The position numbers and the translations under genes are program-made. The notes under the pieces were generated by a model. The model did not search any database, was not told the origin of the DNA, and saw only the letters and a list, made by a program, of their open reading frames with translations. This document shows positions 1 through 13,954 of a stretch of DNA of 64,000 bases, one piece after another; the first letter of the stretch is position 1; every line of letters starts with the position of its first letter. The stretch spans positions 42,933,229 to 42,997,228 of the forward strand of contig NC_088169.1 in assembly GCF_028769735.1 (NCBI RefSeq). The letters run 5' to 3'. This stretch comes from Zonotrichia leucophrys gambelii (taxonomy: Eukaryota > Chordata > Aves > Passeriformes > Passerellidae).

Positions 1-1867
1 GATACAACACCTGCAGTATTGATAGCTAATCAAGATTATTTTTTCTTTTACATTCATGTACATTTCATAATTTTTTACACCTTCAGACTTTCTTGGTTTT
101 GCAGTTATATTATTTTTTTTAATTTTCCAGTCTGAGATTTTGCACTTGCTTTAACATTTTTTTTCCTAAGGTGCATAAAAGCTAAAGATATATAATCCTA
201 AATACCTAAAGAAACCTCAAACCCACATATCATTCCAACGCTTAGAACCTCTGTTGAGTCATATTTTTAATAAAAAAAAAAGGCAGAGAATTCACTTTTC
301 TGTGAATGAAAGTCATATTATTAAGTCCATTAATCCCAGGAAAATCCTCACAAATTGTCTTAGCAATGGTTCTGTTATGAATTAAGCACACAATGTCTCC
401 ATCAGGCACTGCTTTGTTCACAACTCTGAAGTAAGCAGCCACTGAAGCATTACAAGAACCTTATGGAGAAAGTAAAGTAATCCTTTCACTTCTTTAGTGA
501 GTAAACAGAACATTCTAGCTCAGGACAGCAGTAGTTTTTACTTGGAGACAATTTCTTCCATGTAATCAAACTCAAATCAAGGGTCTGCAGGTAAGCTTCA
601 ATTCAGAGAGTCTGCATTGACGAAAAGCAAGAGCAATGAAATCTTTAGAGAGGCTTTAACAGGCAAGAAAGATTGCTCTTCTTAAGCACAGTGTTAATTC
701 TGTATTTAGTTAATGAATCATTCTGTATTTAGGTCCCATTTCTGCAAATTTATATTTTAAAGACACTTTATTTAATTCTTAAAGCGGAAACACTGGCTGG
801 GTGACCTGACAAGAAGAAGAAATTCCTGACGAAAGAACACAGTACACATATACTGAAACACTTAAAAGGGTCCAGCCCACAATCGACTACTTCAAGGGCA
901 TCCAGGGAATAAAAAATATATTTTTTTTAGAATGGGATATTTTAAGAATCAGTACAGCAAAAGAAAACAGGAAAGAAAGAAGAAGCATTTTACAACAGTT
1001 TCTTGTCAATGGGGAGGAAAATCTCTCCAGCACGTTGCACAGAAATATAGAACATACTTAAAAGCTGAGCTAGTGTGTGACAGACAGAAGATTTAAAACA
1101 AGCTATTAAAATCCTGAGATGTGTACAACTTCCACCGCCCTCCCTACCCCCTCAAGAATTTGAAATCCTGTCCAGCCTTTCAGCAAGAAACTGGTCTAAC
1201 TAGATTAAATTTTTCTGATCTCCATCCCATTACCTGACCTCATACATTTCACTCAGTTTTTAACCTCACACTCTTGTGCAGTCAGCAGCTGCAGCACCCA
1301 TGCTGCTGCTCCAGTGTGTGAAACACCATTGCACTGAGAGCACAGCACATCACTGCACTCCCTCTGCCTGCACAGCCCCTATCTCAGGTATGCACTTTGC
1401 TGCTCACAAGTTCACTGCAGGTAAAAAACCATTTCTTCTCAAAGAATTTATGTACTTGAAAATTGGTAATTTCATTACTGAAGAAGATCCATCCTCCACA
1501 GTTAACTTGGTTTCAGTAATGGTCAGTGAAGCACTGCACCTGCGTCCCTTAAAGAAATTTGGGAAAGAGCCAGCTTTGATCCTACAGCAAACACTTTGCT
1601 GCTTTCAGGAATCAGCAAAGAACTCTGACTGCCTGCTAAGAAAACTGCAAGGGACTAGCATCAGAGAAAGAGGCAGAGAAAGCTTCTCTGTAAAAAAGTT
1701 TTGTTAGGAGAAAGAAGGAAAAGATGAGGAGTTTCTTAGATATATTTCCCACCTTAAAAAAAAAAGGGGTTTTAGCCATTTATTTTCTCAGCCTGATGAG
1801 TGAGGTCCTTTCTAATGTGGCCAGAGGCATCCCAGGGGAAAACACTATCTTTTGATGTTGCATATAT
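1..1867. other. Intronic sequence, no gene recognised
   Basis: AT-rich intron. An open frame of 143 codons at 1276-1707 (plus) has no domain, signal or similarity I recognise. Nothing else stands out. Confidence 0.7.
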
Positions 1868-2010
1868 GACAGAAACATAATGGTTTGGGTTATATGGAAC
1901 CTTAAAGACCCTCCTGCTCTCCTGCTATGGATCGAGACATCTTTCACAAGATCAGATTGTTCAAAGCTCCATCCAGCAGGGTCTTGAACACCCCTAGGGA
2001 TGGTGTTGCC
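1868..2010 (-). mobile_element. CR1 retroposon fragment (3' end)
   Basis: The stretch reads on the plus strand as the complement of a CR1 3' end: ATAATGGTTTGGGTTATATG, then a degraded version of the usual 'ggaccttaaagatcat' text, and later GCTCCATCC and TTGAACACCCCTAGGGATG. The element is 5'-truncated and quite diverged, so it is an old insertion. CR1 is the dominant LINE family of birds and reptiles. Confidence 0.75.
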
Positions 2011-2704
2011 AAACAAGTTGTATTTACTTTAAAAAAGAGCCCATAGAGCACTGGAGGGAAATGCTGGGACCTAACCAACAAGAAGGTTTATTCCATGAAA
2101 CCCATAGCAGCTAACAAAGCAATCTCGAAGTGATGTCCATGCGTAACAAATTAGAGCTTAGGACCTGACATGCTCCAGTGATCTGAGAGCTGGGGGAGGA
2201 GGTTAACATAGTTTAGGAAGAAGGATTCAACTCTGATAATGGACACAAAGAATGGAGAATTTATGGGCAACAAGGATTTTTGGCAGGACTCCCAAAATAA
2301 GGAAGAAATTCGTCTGAAATCAGCTCCAAGTGGGTAAAAGGTAATTCTGGCAGTGGGGATCTGCAAACACCAACCCACAGACCACTGATCCAGGCAACCC
2401 ACTAACCCAAAAGAAGAGAGAAACTGAGCATGCCAACTAATTAGCATGAGAATTAAGAGAATTATTGACCAATAGAAGCTAGAATAATAAGTACCAAGAG
2501 AACTTCTAATTTTTATGCAGTGAATACTAATTCCAGTGGGAAAAAAATTCTTTTGTTTGCTAAAATGCATAAGTAATTAGAACTTTTGACAAATGGTGTA
2601 CACATTGGGTGGAATGATCCCCATGTACCTCAGCAGTAAATAAAGTAATGTCAGCTTTCTAACCTAGCAGCCTGGTTGGAGAGTCTCTTTTCCAGGTTTT
2701 GGTG

Positions 2705-2985
2705 ACAACAGGACATCCACAGTTTCTTTAGGCAACCCTTTCCAGTGTCTCGCTACCTTCAGAGAAATTAGTTTCTTTCTGATATATGATCTAAATATAC
2801 CCATTTTCAGCTTAAAGCCACTCCCCTTGCCCTACCACTACATGCTCTAGTAAAAAGTCCCTTTCCAGCTTTCCTGTGGCTCCCCTTTAGGTAATGGAAC
2901 ACTGCTTTAGGGTCTTCCCAGAGCCTTCTCTTCAGGTTGAACAACCCAAATTTTCTCAGCCTGTCTTCATAGAAGAGGTATGATT
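2705..2985 (-). mobile_element. CR1 retroposon fragment
   Basis: The complement strand matches typical CR1 3' region text. The plus strand shows GGCAACCCTTTCCAGTGTCT, AGCTTAAAGCCACTCCCC, CACTACATGCTCTAGTAAAA and TTCTCAGCCTGTCTTCATAG in the expected order. It lacks the CR1 3' end and is truncated at its 5' side, where it abuts an AT/CA microsatellite. No coding potential remains. Confidence 0.85.
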
Positions 2986-2996
2986 CTACACACACT

Positions 2997-3105
2997 TAGA
3001 TATATAGGTATATGTAGATCCATATATATATATATACACACACATATACACACACACACACATATATACATATATGTGTGTATATATATATATATATTCA
3101 TATAC
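2997..3105. repeat. Compound (TA)n/(CA)n microsatellite
   Basis: About 110 bases of alternating TA and CA/TG dinucleotides, directly beside the truncated 5' end of the CR1 fragment at 2705-2985. Confidence 0.95.
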
Positions 3106-3580
3106 AAACCTCTAGATATCTATTCCTAAGTTTCAGTGACCAGTCCAGAGCATTTTAATCACAGAGTTATGTGGCCCTGCTGCTAGGACTAGGGCTAGGA
3201 TATTTTGGTTCAGGACAAGTGTTTATACAAGGGCTGTCTAGTGGTCCCAGGACCCTACAAACTGGGGGTGAGTGGGAAGATTCCACTCACTAGGGATATG
3301 TGGTCCCACTCCATGACCCCTTTTACTCTCACGAATATGGGGAATATGAGAACAACTGTTCCACAGTGCCTGAAAAATGATTTTAGAATTATTTTAGACT
3401 ATGAAATAGTCATGATGAGCTGTTTTCATGAGCTGGTATTAAAGAACTTGCTGAGGACTAAGCTGAGAGACGTCTCTTTGGAAATGAACTGACTGGATGC
3501 TGATCAAGGTTATATTTACTGGAAGGCAGAAAAGATGCCCAAGAAAGGAGAGACTGCAGGGGAAGTGTTAATACTGACAG

Positions 3581-3610
3581 AAAAAAAAAAAAAACAAAAA
3601 AAAAAAAAAA

Positions 3611-3646
<36 letters not shown>
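3581..3646. repeat. Long A tract (66 bp, two C interruptions)
   Basis: Adenines run from 3581 to 3646, interrupted only by C at 3595 and 3611, leaving 35 uninterrupted A at 3612-3646. It could be the tail of a retrocopied transcript on the plus strand, but no recognisable gene or SINE precedes it. Confidence 0.95.
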
Positions 3647-3647
<1 letters not shown>

Positions 3648-6600
3648 GAAACAAGGAGAGATATTTCCTCCAGAGAGGGAAGGAGCGTTCAGCTGACTGT
3701 CAAAGGGGAGAGGGGGAGCACTATCACAATGTTGGGGAAGGAGGATAAATTTCAGTGTTGGTGCTAGAGGAAAAGATTTAAGGCCAAAAAATTACCTACG
3801 AGCGTTCTCCGTATATTTGGGATTTAGCATTTATAGCAAAATAAAATAAAATAATTTACAAGACAAAATAGAGGACTATGTAGTGAAGTAAAGTACCAAT
3901 TATACAGTGCTTAAACAGCATCTTGCTCCAAGACTATTTTAGGCTTCCTTAACTGGACTCCTTCATGACAAACCTTTCTGGATTAGGCTAGGACTCATAC
4001 TTGTTGTACTAAGGCACAGCAATTGCTTCTCAGTAATCTCTAGTAGGCTTTTTAACTGGTTTGTGCTGCAGTAATCCTGAGAAACACTCACCTAGAGCCC
4101 AGATCACCATGGTAGTTGTGGTAGTACCTACAGTGTTGGGTCTCCCTTTTGCTATTTTACTATGTCTTATGACATACATAAGTATTTTAAAACCCCTGGT
4201 AGGTGATGACCAGGCAAAAAGATTACATCTGTCAAATCTGTCAGAATTACTTTGGGAAATAGTCTTTAAAAATACTGGGTCTTATGGCACATAATGATAG
4301 TGTCCTTCATTCAGATAATATTGTGGTTAAAAGACTAGGAGGTAGAGGATTGATTTTGCATCTTTTATGTCCTCATCTTGTGGAACTCGTAACTTTTTAT
4401 CAGCACTTCAGATGTGGCCACATAAAAACACACTGAAAGCAGATTACCATTAATGCTGGCTAACAAAATCCCCAGCTTAACATACTGCATTATTAAGTAA
4501 GGATGGAAGGTGGAATCCAGGGGAAAAAATACCATACATGCCAATCATGTAATATAAACCTCAACAAAGCAAACACACAACAGTTGGATACTGTCATAAA
4601 ATTCTCCCAGAAACAGAGAAAGCAGATATACAAATTGCATACATTTGAAACTTGCATATGTCTTTTAGTGACATCATTTCAGAAACTTAGAAAGAATTAG
4701 AGTGATGTAGGGCTATTGAACGGGCCTCACATACCTCTGGGGTTTTTTTAATAAATTGGTTAAAGTATGGAAACCTTAAGTCAGAAAAAAACAATGAAAT
4801 TTCCCTTTCTTAGAAATTCACAAGCCTCTTAAGACTGATACAGATTGGTCCCTACAAGAAGAGGGCAAAATCAAACAAATGATACCATGTCTCACTCCCT
4901 CAAGTTTTGTGTGGTATCAGCACTTTCACAGCAAAGTTAATTCAATGTTACTAAATAACAAAAGAACTGAGGAAAAAGGAAAATACTTCTACTACTTCAG
5001 AACATAAATCTCTATATTTCTACACAGCAATTCTAGAATATTCTATCTGAGGACTTTTGTTGCTGAAGAAAGGAAATCTCCAAGTAAGCACAGTTATACA
5101 CTTCTACCTTCCATCACACTGTGGTCCATAAATCAACTGTGGAGCAATTTTTCACAGTTATGAGCTTGGAAAGATTTATCTTGCTTGGAAAGCAAGTTCC
5201 TACTCTAGTATGAAAATTCGAAACAAACTTTCTATATAATATACAATTTCTATTTTCCTCTACTTGGTATGACCAATAGCAGAACAGTAAATTGCAGTAC
5301 TGGTAGCTGTGTATTCACTCCCATTGATCTCCAAATAGAAGTCATGACTCCTCTGCCTCAGATTGATAGTGCTGTTACAAAAGCTCTGATGCTTACCTGA
5401 AAGGAAAAAAGCTATTTGGATTTACTTTGAAAATTAATCTTGAATTAGTTATAGCAAGTACTCATCTGAATTAATAATGTGAACCCATTTTTTTTTGGTG
5501 AAAGCTTCTAGCTTCTAAAAAGATGTTTGAAGACTGTGGTCATACTTCTCTAGAGAAACAAACCTCCTTACAGTGTTTTCTCTGGAAAGCTCACTCTGCT
5601 CTTCACGGGTCTATAAGAATAATGTTCCAAGCTTTTACTTTTCTGGTTTGAAATAAAAGAAGCAACCCTAAGACTAAAATTAATATTGGCATTTCCAAGA
5701 AAAAAAGCTTTTCTTTGGACATGCTTGGAAGACAGGGTGGCAATTTCACTTCCTACTCATTTATCTACAACAAGTCCTTCCCACTGGTCTTCTACAAACT
5801 GTGTTGCTTTTTATTTGTCATGGTGATTAGTGCACGGTTCTGGCATTTCTAAAAATAGTTGAATTTCTTATGCCTAATCATGGTTAAGGTGAGTTCAGCT
5901 TCCTGCTTGACATAACTTTCCTCTGAATGAAGAATGAGACCTATGGTAATGCTCAGTCCACAAAACAGTGGTTTCCTAATTCTTCAGACATCTCTGATTC
6001 TCCCTTCTATAACTTGGACTGCACTCCAAACTAGCCTAGAACATGTGACAAAACAACTGGTTTTGTCAGTAAAATCAAGCTCTGTGTCAAAGGAAGGCTG
6101 CAGATGTAGAAGAGGCAGCTTTTTAATCTCCCTCAGAATTTAATAAATCCTAAATGAGCAATCCCAACCTCTGTATCAGATATACCAACAAAGTTTACCT
6201 AATGAACCAAATGAACAGAAAATTGTTGAATTCATGAGGATAAGTCCTGTCTCACAAGTTACTACTTCTCTGGAAGAGTAAATAAAATTTGTATATGACA
6301 CAACTGATTTGCAAAAAGGAGTTGAATTTCCAAAAAACTTATTTCAGATAGCATACTTAAAAGAGCCTTAGTATTGTGGGAGGTGAAGCAAGATTTATTT
6401 CTGACCTAGTAACTGGCTAGCAGACAGGAAGCATGTTAGGAATAAAATGGTCACTATTCACAACAGAGAAGGAATCATTCCCATCAACTTCTCTCAGGTC
6501 TCGTGGCACTGAACTTTCTTTTTTACCATGTGAGGAATGAGAATGGTACGTGAAGAGAAAGTCTGATAGTAAAGAATTAACCAGAACAGGAATAAATAAA

Positions 6601-9600
6601 ACTGCCTTTTAAGAGCTGTACGAGGATCTTACAATACTCAATCACTTGGCAAAGAAATTACAGATGAAATTCAAAGTAGCTGCTTGCAAAGTACTGCATG
6701 TGCAAGAAAGGGCAAGAAAGGACAGTCCTAACCACAGACAGTCATGGGCTGCTGTGACTTTTATTAGTATTAACAGTCAATCTAAACACTTTGATTACTG
6801 CTCTTCATGGCCCATAGATGTTAAAAAATAAAAAATTTTAGGTATTATTAGGCAGCAAGAAACAAGACCAAAAGAGAAAATTATTTACTATGTAGCCTTA
6901 CAATGCAAAACATCTGCACAATTTCAACAGGATGGTATACTTAGCAAAGGTACAGAGAAAACCACAATGAGTTAACTTCATCTTTGAAAACATTAAATAG
7001 GTTAAGAAACATGAATTAATAAAACAAAAAAACCAGATAGCTTTATATTTTATTTTAGCAATACTGTCTGCTGTATGTATGTCTTGGAGTAAACCATCTA
7101 GTTCTGATTTAGTTCTTCCTTTTCAGGATGTGTCTACCTATATTCAGTTGTATCTGATTATAGGGATTAAGTATGGAAGCTAAAGGGAAAAACACATTAG
7201 GGTGTTTTTCATTTTGTTTTGCTCTGTTTGTGTGTTTGCATTTTTGCCTCTGGTATGCTCCTTGAAATCTACTGGGGCAGCAGCTACTACAATTATGTCA
7301 GAAGACAGGGGAGGGAGAAGAGAGAAGATGAAATTTCTTCAGCAGCCAGGGAAGGCACAAATGGAATTAGATGTGGGCAGCGCACACATTTTAGAATTAT
7401 AATTTGAAATTAAGCCTTCAACACGAAAGTTCTGCTTCTGGGAAACCCATCTGAGCTAGCAGTTTCTGTGGAGATCGGTAAAATTATGAAGGAGGAGCAT
7501 CTGTTGCCAATGAGTGACACCTGTTACTGACAGTACGCGCAAGGTCACGGTACTGTGGATAGAAGCTGCATTCCATGCTGCAAAATTCACTATAATGAAA
7601 AGTGTTCCCAAGAACACTGAAAACAAAAACTTAACAAGACTGAAAAGTAACAGGAAAAAAGCTTCCTAAGCAGATATGTGAAATAGGAAAAGTGGTAATC
7701 AGTAATACAGGAGAGCTTTGTATTAAGTCAAAGGTATTAGGTGAAGGGGGATCACAATGTGATATGTCCCCTAAACCTTGCCAATTGTCATCTCATGTAC
7801 TTCAATCACAGCTGTAACATCACTAGATAGCAAGGAGAAGGAGATAAGCCAGGCTTCTCCCTCTCTTGGAATTTTCAAGGAAGTTCTAAACTCTGCAGTA
7901 CAATATCTAAAACAACCCTCAGAAGGAAACAGAAATAACAATAAACTACTCAATAGTAAACCAAGAGTCTAGTCTACTAAATCTTTCCAAGAGAAACATT
8001 TAAAATAAATGAACGCTTTAGCTTTCAACTTTGAAGAACTGTTCTCATTTTCATGGAGTGTTTAAAATAAGTCTGCGTCCCATATGAACCTGGCACTTGA
8101 ATACACTTACAGCAGTACTTCAGCAGCTGCCACTTGATCTGAACAAACTGTGGTTTCCCGCTCTCTAGAAGAGCTCAGACATAAACCAAACATTCGTTTT
8201 TCAACCGTGCCTTGCCCAGTCTTTCTGCTGCCAAGTTCACTCCACACACAAACTCTGTGTTCACACTGCCAATTGTCTCTTGGGCCCTCAGTGACAAACA
8301 CTTGCAGCAGAATAGGCTTCATGAAGAAGACCTGTGAGTCAAATCCCAAACCATCATCTTCATAAATTTATGGACCTGAAGTCCAATGCTCAAGAGAATC
8401 AAACTCTACACCAGGTGCTTGGGGGTTTTTCCCCCCTGTAAATGTCCTTCTAGGGTTCCTCCTAACCTTGCTAGGGCCAGAGAGCCATACTGTATCCAGT
8501 GGTGCTGTTTTGGGTATCATTTGAAACTCCAGTCCTACCAACCAAGTCACAGAACACTTCAGTGTGCATCTAATCTCACATTTTTCAATTAATGCCATCA
8601 TATTTCCTGTCCATATTAATACCATTAAGCTGCTACTGCATGAATACCAGGAAAATTCATCACAGTACAAAAGGTCCATAAAGGACTTTTTAAAAGGAAC
8701 CAAGATGTATTTTGGGCAGAACAAAGACCACAGGGAAACAGATACAGAGTGAATTTTATACAGAAAGCTGACATGGCAATAAGAAAGTCTAAATTCACCT
8801 GCACTGTAACTTTGATATGCATCTAAGGAGTCTTGTCTAAACATAATGAAGAAAGTTAGGAAAAGAAACATTCATACAAAAAAACCCATACCTGCTGTCC
8901 TGCATGAATTTGCATCACAATAGTGGATGGAATAGGTTTAGTGTGAGCAAGAGTAGATAGTGTTCAGTCTGTAAGACAAAAGCTGTTTTATTTTTTTTTT
9001 TTTTGCCAAACTTGAAAAGTGCTTAGTGAATAGAGACGAGAGTTGCAGCTACAAAAATGAGAATCTCATGAGTATCATGGCAAGAGCATTTCCATGGAGA
9101 ACTGCTTAGTAGCATTCTTCCTCCTATAGGCTCCTGTATCTCAGCCAGACTTTCACAAATTATTCCCCATTTACATTAATCACTTCCTGGTGTCCAAAAC
9201 CAGACACAATAGTGCCTGGTATGCAGAAGATCTGCTTGGAGACTGCAGCTAAAGCCAGTCGGTCATACTCTGAAAATACAAAGTGCTAAGTACTTTTACA
9301 ATACAAGTTGAGCATCTGAATATTTAAAAATGCGTTTCTTTCTCACATGTAAAAGGAAAATAATAGCTCAGGACAAATTATGAAAATAAAATTATTTAAT
9401 TAAGTTTCTAGATATAGTAGCTGTAAGAGAAGAGGCTATGAGAACACTTATAGCTTATCTTCAGAACAGAATTTGAATGAGGTCTAGTATACAACAGAGA
9501 AAATAATTAATTGTCTAAGTACAATAAGTGATCCTGTACAAGGATTTGTGCATGAGTATACTTCTAGGACTATTATTACTCATAGGTAGCCAAACAAAGC

Positions 9601-12600
9601 TCCTGCAACAATTGTAATTATCTAGATTTTTAATGTTTGATGGTACAATTCTAAATTTCTAATAGTAAGCTAGCATATTGTCTTTTTGCTTTTTCCTTGA
9701 TATTAGCTATAAGCTAGTATTTTTTGGTGTTTTAAGTAGAAATATATACTACAAATGCTGAGAGAATCAGAAAGTAATGGAAAAAGTACGTGACTTAAGT
9801 CTGCACCATTCCATACTTGATTTACTATGGCCTTGACATAAGAAATAGGTATTTATAAAGTATTCTCTGAATGAACTGAGACGTCTCTGTTCTCTGGGAG
9901 GGAGAAACAATATCTTAACTGACAGTGAGACAAGATTTGCCAAACAGCTTTTGAGAGAACATGCTAGAAAATGGGAGTTAGATGCTAGTAATAATTTAGC
10001 AGGTTTACTTAGTAGTCCTAGTACAAGATCAAAGTATTTGTTTTGCACTAACCCAGTGATTACAACCAGCTGAATACAAGTGTGGGGTAGGGTGTGTTCC
10101 AAAAGGAAAAGGAGGATTTTGCCTATTTTCTAGTGCATCATTTTGGGAATATTATTATATCTCTCTAAGACAACAGTCAAGAGCTGGATTAGCACAGATG
10201 GGGTGCAATCCCATCACATCCTGCCCAAGCGAGGATAACTCACCTTAGGAGACTGAAGTAAGAGGTGCTGCACAGCTGCTGCCTGCACTGCCTTGCTCTA
10301 TTTTATGATACAATCACTATGAACAGTATTTATATCACCTACTTTAGACAGCTAATATGAGCTTTCAGTGCCTCACACTTAGGCATCTTCCTGCAGCAGA
10401 GTGATTCTGACTTCTCTGCTGAGGACCCAGACTCACCCTGTAGCTAAAAGAGAGAAAGCTTTGAAGAAATTCCTGCTTGCACCTACAGGAGCAAGCAGAG
10501 CAGTTCAGTGGAAGAAACTCCTTAGGGTAATGCATGGCTGATGAGAAGCTGACATCCACACTACACTTATTAAAGGGTTTGGATTTATTTTGATCTGGGA
10601 CTAGGAATCTGATTATCTGGAAATGGTTGGAGCACATTGTCTAGTCACCCCCCCAAAAAGTCCATCTTGTGTTCTCCAAGGCCACTTAATAATGTGAATC
10701 CAAGCACAGCAAGCAGAGACAATGGGGAGCTTTACTTCAAAAGCACGTACCTAATTCATACAAAAATGCTAATGCAGGGATGTTCCCTGAATGCTTCCAG
10801 GGAATGATGTAGAACACCCTAATTAGAAGTCTTCCCTTCTCCATTTAATACAAGTTTACTACAACAGAAAAAATTAAAAAAAAATAGACACATATTATCT
10901 ATTTCCTTGTCATGTACTATAACAAGAAAAAGGAAACATAAAGACCCTAGAAATCTATATATTTCCAAGGGAAGCTGCAGGATATCCACACACCAAAATA
11001 CCAGGCTCATAAACCTGATTAAGCAGATGCCTAAATCCAGCTGGATTCAAAATGAAAAACACTTCTTTTTGGGTAATGAACATACACAGGAGAACAGCAC
11101 TCCTCTCTCATGGCTAGCACGTTGAAGTTTCTGCCTCAAAACAGCCAATACAACTGCCTGGGACAGGGGAGCTGATTTTTATGGAGTTTTTACAGAGATC
11201 TTGGGGTTCTTAAAAAGACACTGCCTCAAACTGCTTTCTAAGATTTTAGTATCTAAATCCTTCATAAAATCCTTCTAGGACCTTTTGGAGGCCTGCATAT
11301 TCATAATTTCTGTATTTCTGTGTAAGTCTATTACTGGATTTGCAGGCAATAAAATACTTGCAATGTAACCTTCAACTTCTGAGTAGAACAACACCTTTCA
11401 CTTCACTTGTCCTTCTGTTTGCTAGAATCACACATCACTTCATATGCTGAGACCTTCTTATGTCACATATATAGTAAAAAAATACTGTTTCACAAATGAC
11501 AGCAAATTAACAGCATTGCTTTAACCATCTCTAGATAGATAGAGGGACATATATATATAAACATGCACCTAAGATACAGATTTCTATCTTTCATAAATCC
11601 ATTCCAAGTTTTTCAAGTATTTGGGTATCTTTACATCTTAAGAAGGTGTAAAAAAATTCCCTAAACAATCCTAAAATGGAAGTATCTTGGAGCCTGGCTC
11701 TTTGTTCTTTCTCGCATAGTCACGTTCTTTTCTTAGCTGAAACATATACTGTGAATCAAAACCTTTAAAATTGTCTTTTCATTATGGGATCATGAAGAAT
11801 TTATATTTCACAATTTCAGTCCTTGAGAAATGTACTTGATTGAGAATGACTAATTATGAAAATCAAAGCAACAGCAGGGAATATTTATTGAAGGAACTAA
11901 TGACAACTATGAAGTTCAAACAGTAGGAATACTGTCAGAAATACTCCAACAACCACTTGTGCCTGGTGAAATTTTGAAAGCAAATAAAATTCTACAGAAT
12001 TCATGTGCAAAAATTGCAAAAAAAGATAAAAGACACACATCTGAAGGGAAGCTGCCACATGACATTTCCTTCACCTCCACAGGCTGCTGCACACTGTTAT
12101 GGAGCACCTCTTCTCCCTCGCTCTCCTCTTTATTTCCCATTTACTTTCCTTTTGATCCTATCGCCAGTGGGCTTTCAAGTACACTTTTTTTTGATCCATC
12201 CCTTTGACTTGTCCCTAGCATCATACAAAAATACAAAGTATCTCTGGTTTTATCAAACCGGCGTCTCAGCCCCAATTCACAGATTTCTCTCTCCTGGTAT
12301 TTTCATCCAGCTCTGGTTCTGTTCAAAGTAAACCTTTTCTACCAGTATCTTCTCATGAGTCATAGTGTAAGAAATAAGTTTTAAGCAACACTCATCACCA
12401 CACCTGCTTCATTAAGTGCATTTGTTTCATTTATGTCCAGAATCTGCATCACTGGTAACTACCAACTTTCTGTAAAGAATAAGTGGATTTTTCATTTTTA
12501 AATAAACTATTTTCTTGCTCTACAGCATGATGCCAAAGAAAAAACTCCAGGCTGTTCTGCCTACCTGAGTTACTAAAATAGCTGTATATTGACCATGTGG

Positions 12601-13954
12601 GGTTTTTATATTGTGATTATAAATGCAAATTAGCCATGGGTAAAAAAGGTGGCAAGGAGTACCATCACTATTTACATACAGGATCATGAACAATTTATAT
12701 TTCAAAATTTCAGTTCCTGAGTCCTTACCATCATGTAATGTTAACCCAAGAATATAGCATATGAAAAATTTTGCTGATATAATACTTTTTACATCAGGTT
12801 ACAGTCACAATATGCTACTACGTTAAATTACAATTTATTTACACTGTTAAAAAACCTGTTTTGGTGTTTCTTTCCTAATTTCGGATTTATTCACTGCTAC
12901 TAAAAGCACAGTTAACATAAAAAATGTCAACAAATAAAGTTTGTGCCTGTTGGCCATGTGTAGGCCAGTAAAGGAGATTAGAGCAGCATTAAATATATCA
13001 GTGAGCCCTGTGGTGCCACACACTATGTGCTTCCTCAGTCCTGATTCAGGCTGAAGTTGCATTTACCTCTGGTGTTCCAAACTTTTAGGTAGCAGCAACT
13101 TATTCCGTGCATTACTCTGAAACTGTATCTTTTTAAATTTTTTTTTTAAATTAAGAAAACCTTTTTCTCAAAGCCTGTGTATCTGTATAAATCAAATCAA
13201 AACAAAACATAACAAACAAAAAAGCCAAATCTTTGGCAATTTCGTATTAATTTTGTATGTGGATTTCATTACGTTGATTCCTTTTCAGTGCTATTTGATA
13301 ACATGAAAAAGCTACTGGCAATGCTAAATGTCCCTACTCTAAACTTTGTGGAGTAATTATGAAATAATGACATTAAAAATTGCCATGCTAATGAAAAAGA
13401 ATTAATTTTCCACTCCCCAAATACACTATCACACTTTTCATCTTAAGAGTCAACATCATGGTAAATGGTAGATAAGCAGCGCTTTGCTTGCAGTTAGCTT
13501 ATATTCACTGCAATTTTCTCAGGCTTCAGTCTAGAAGACTGGCATTTTTCATTCCTGTATTCTGATTTTGACTTTTCTGACTACAGCAGAATGGCAAAGG
13601 CAGTGCTTTTCAGCACATCCCGCCGCTTCTATCTTGTGGCGGCTTTTTTCTTGTTTTGTCCTTCGCCTGTATTCTTCCAAAGTGCTGATGATTGAGAAGC
13701 AAAAATACATCTCTACTGCTGTTTGCTATTAATATTTCTCCCTCCTTCAGAAGTGAGGAAGAAAAAGTTCAATAAACCTTCTCATTCCTAACATCTTTAT
13801 TTGAAGTCATGTCCTACATCCAAATCCAAACCAATCCAAAACCTTTTTCTACTCCACACTATTAAATTACTCCACAAGGCAACAGGTGCTGTTCCTCAGT
13901 GCAGGTCAGGTCAGGCAGGGCATCCTGACCGACCCACCTGGGCCACACCACATC
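3647..13954. other. Intronic sequence, no gene recognised
   Basis: About 10 kb of AT-rich intron with only short chance frames. A T-rich run lies at about 8986-9004 and a short (AT)n near 11550. Two similar 40-base segments (11787-11826 and 12681-12720) point to local duplication or an unknown dispersed repeat. Confidence 0.7.

Noticed and set aside
1276..1707. 143-codon frame in intron 1
   Set aside because: No recognisable domain, no conserved start context or splice context, and composition like the translated background.
9120..9260. Possible CR1 fragment
   Set aside because: A few words resemble CR1 complement text (CCAAAACCAGACACAATAGT), but no ordered series of matches could be built.
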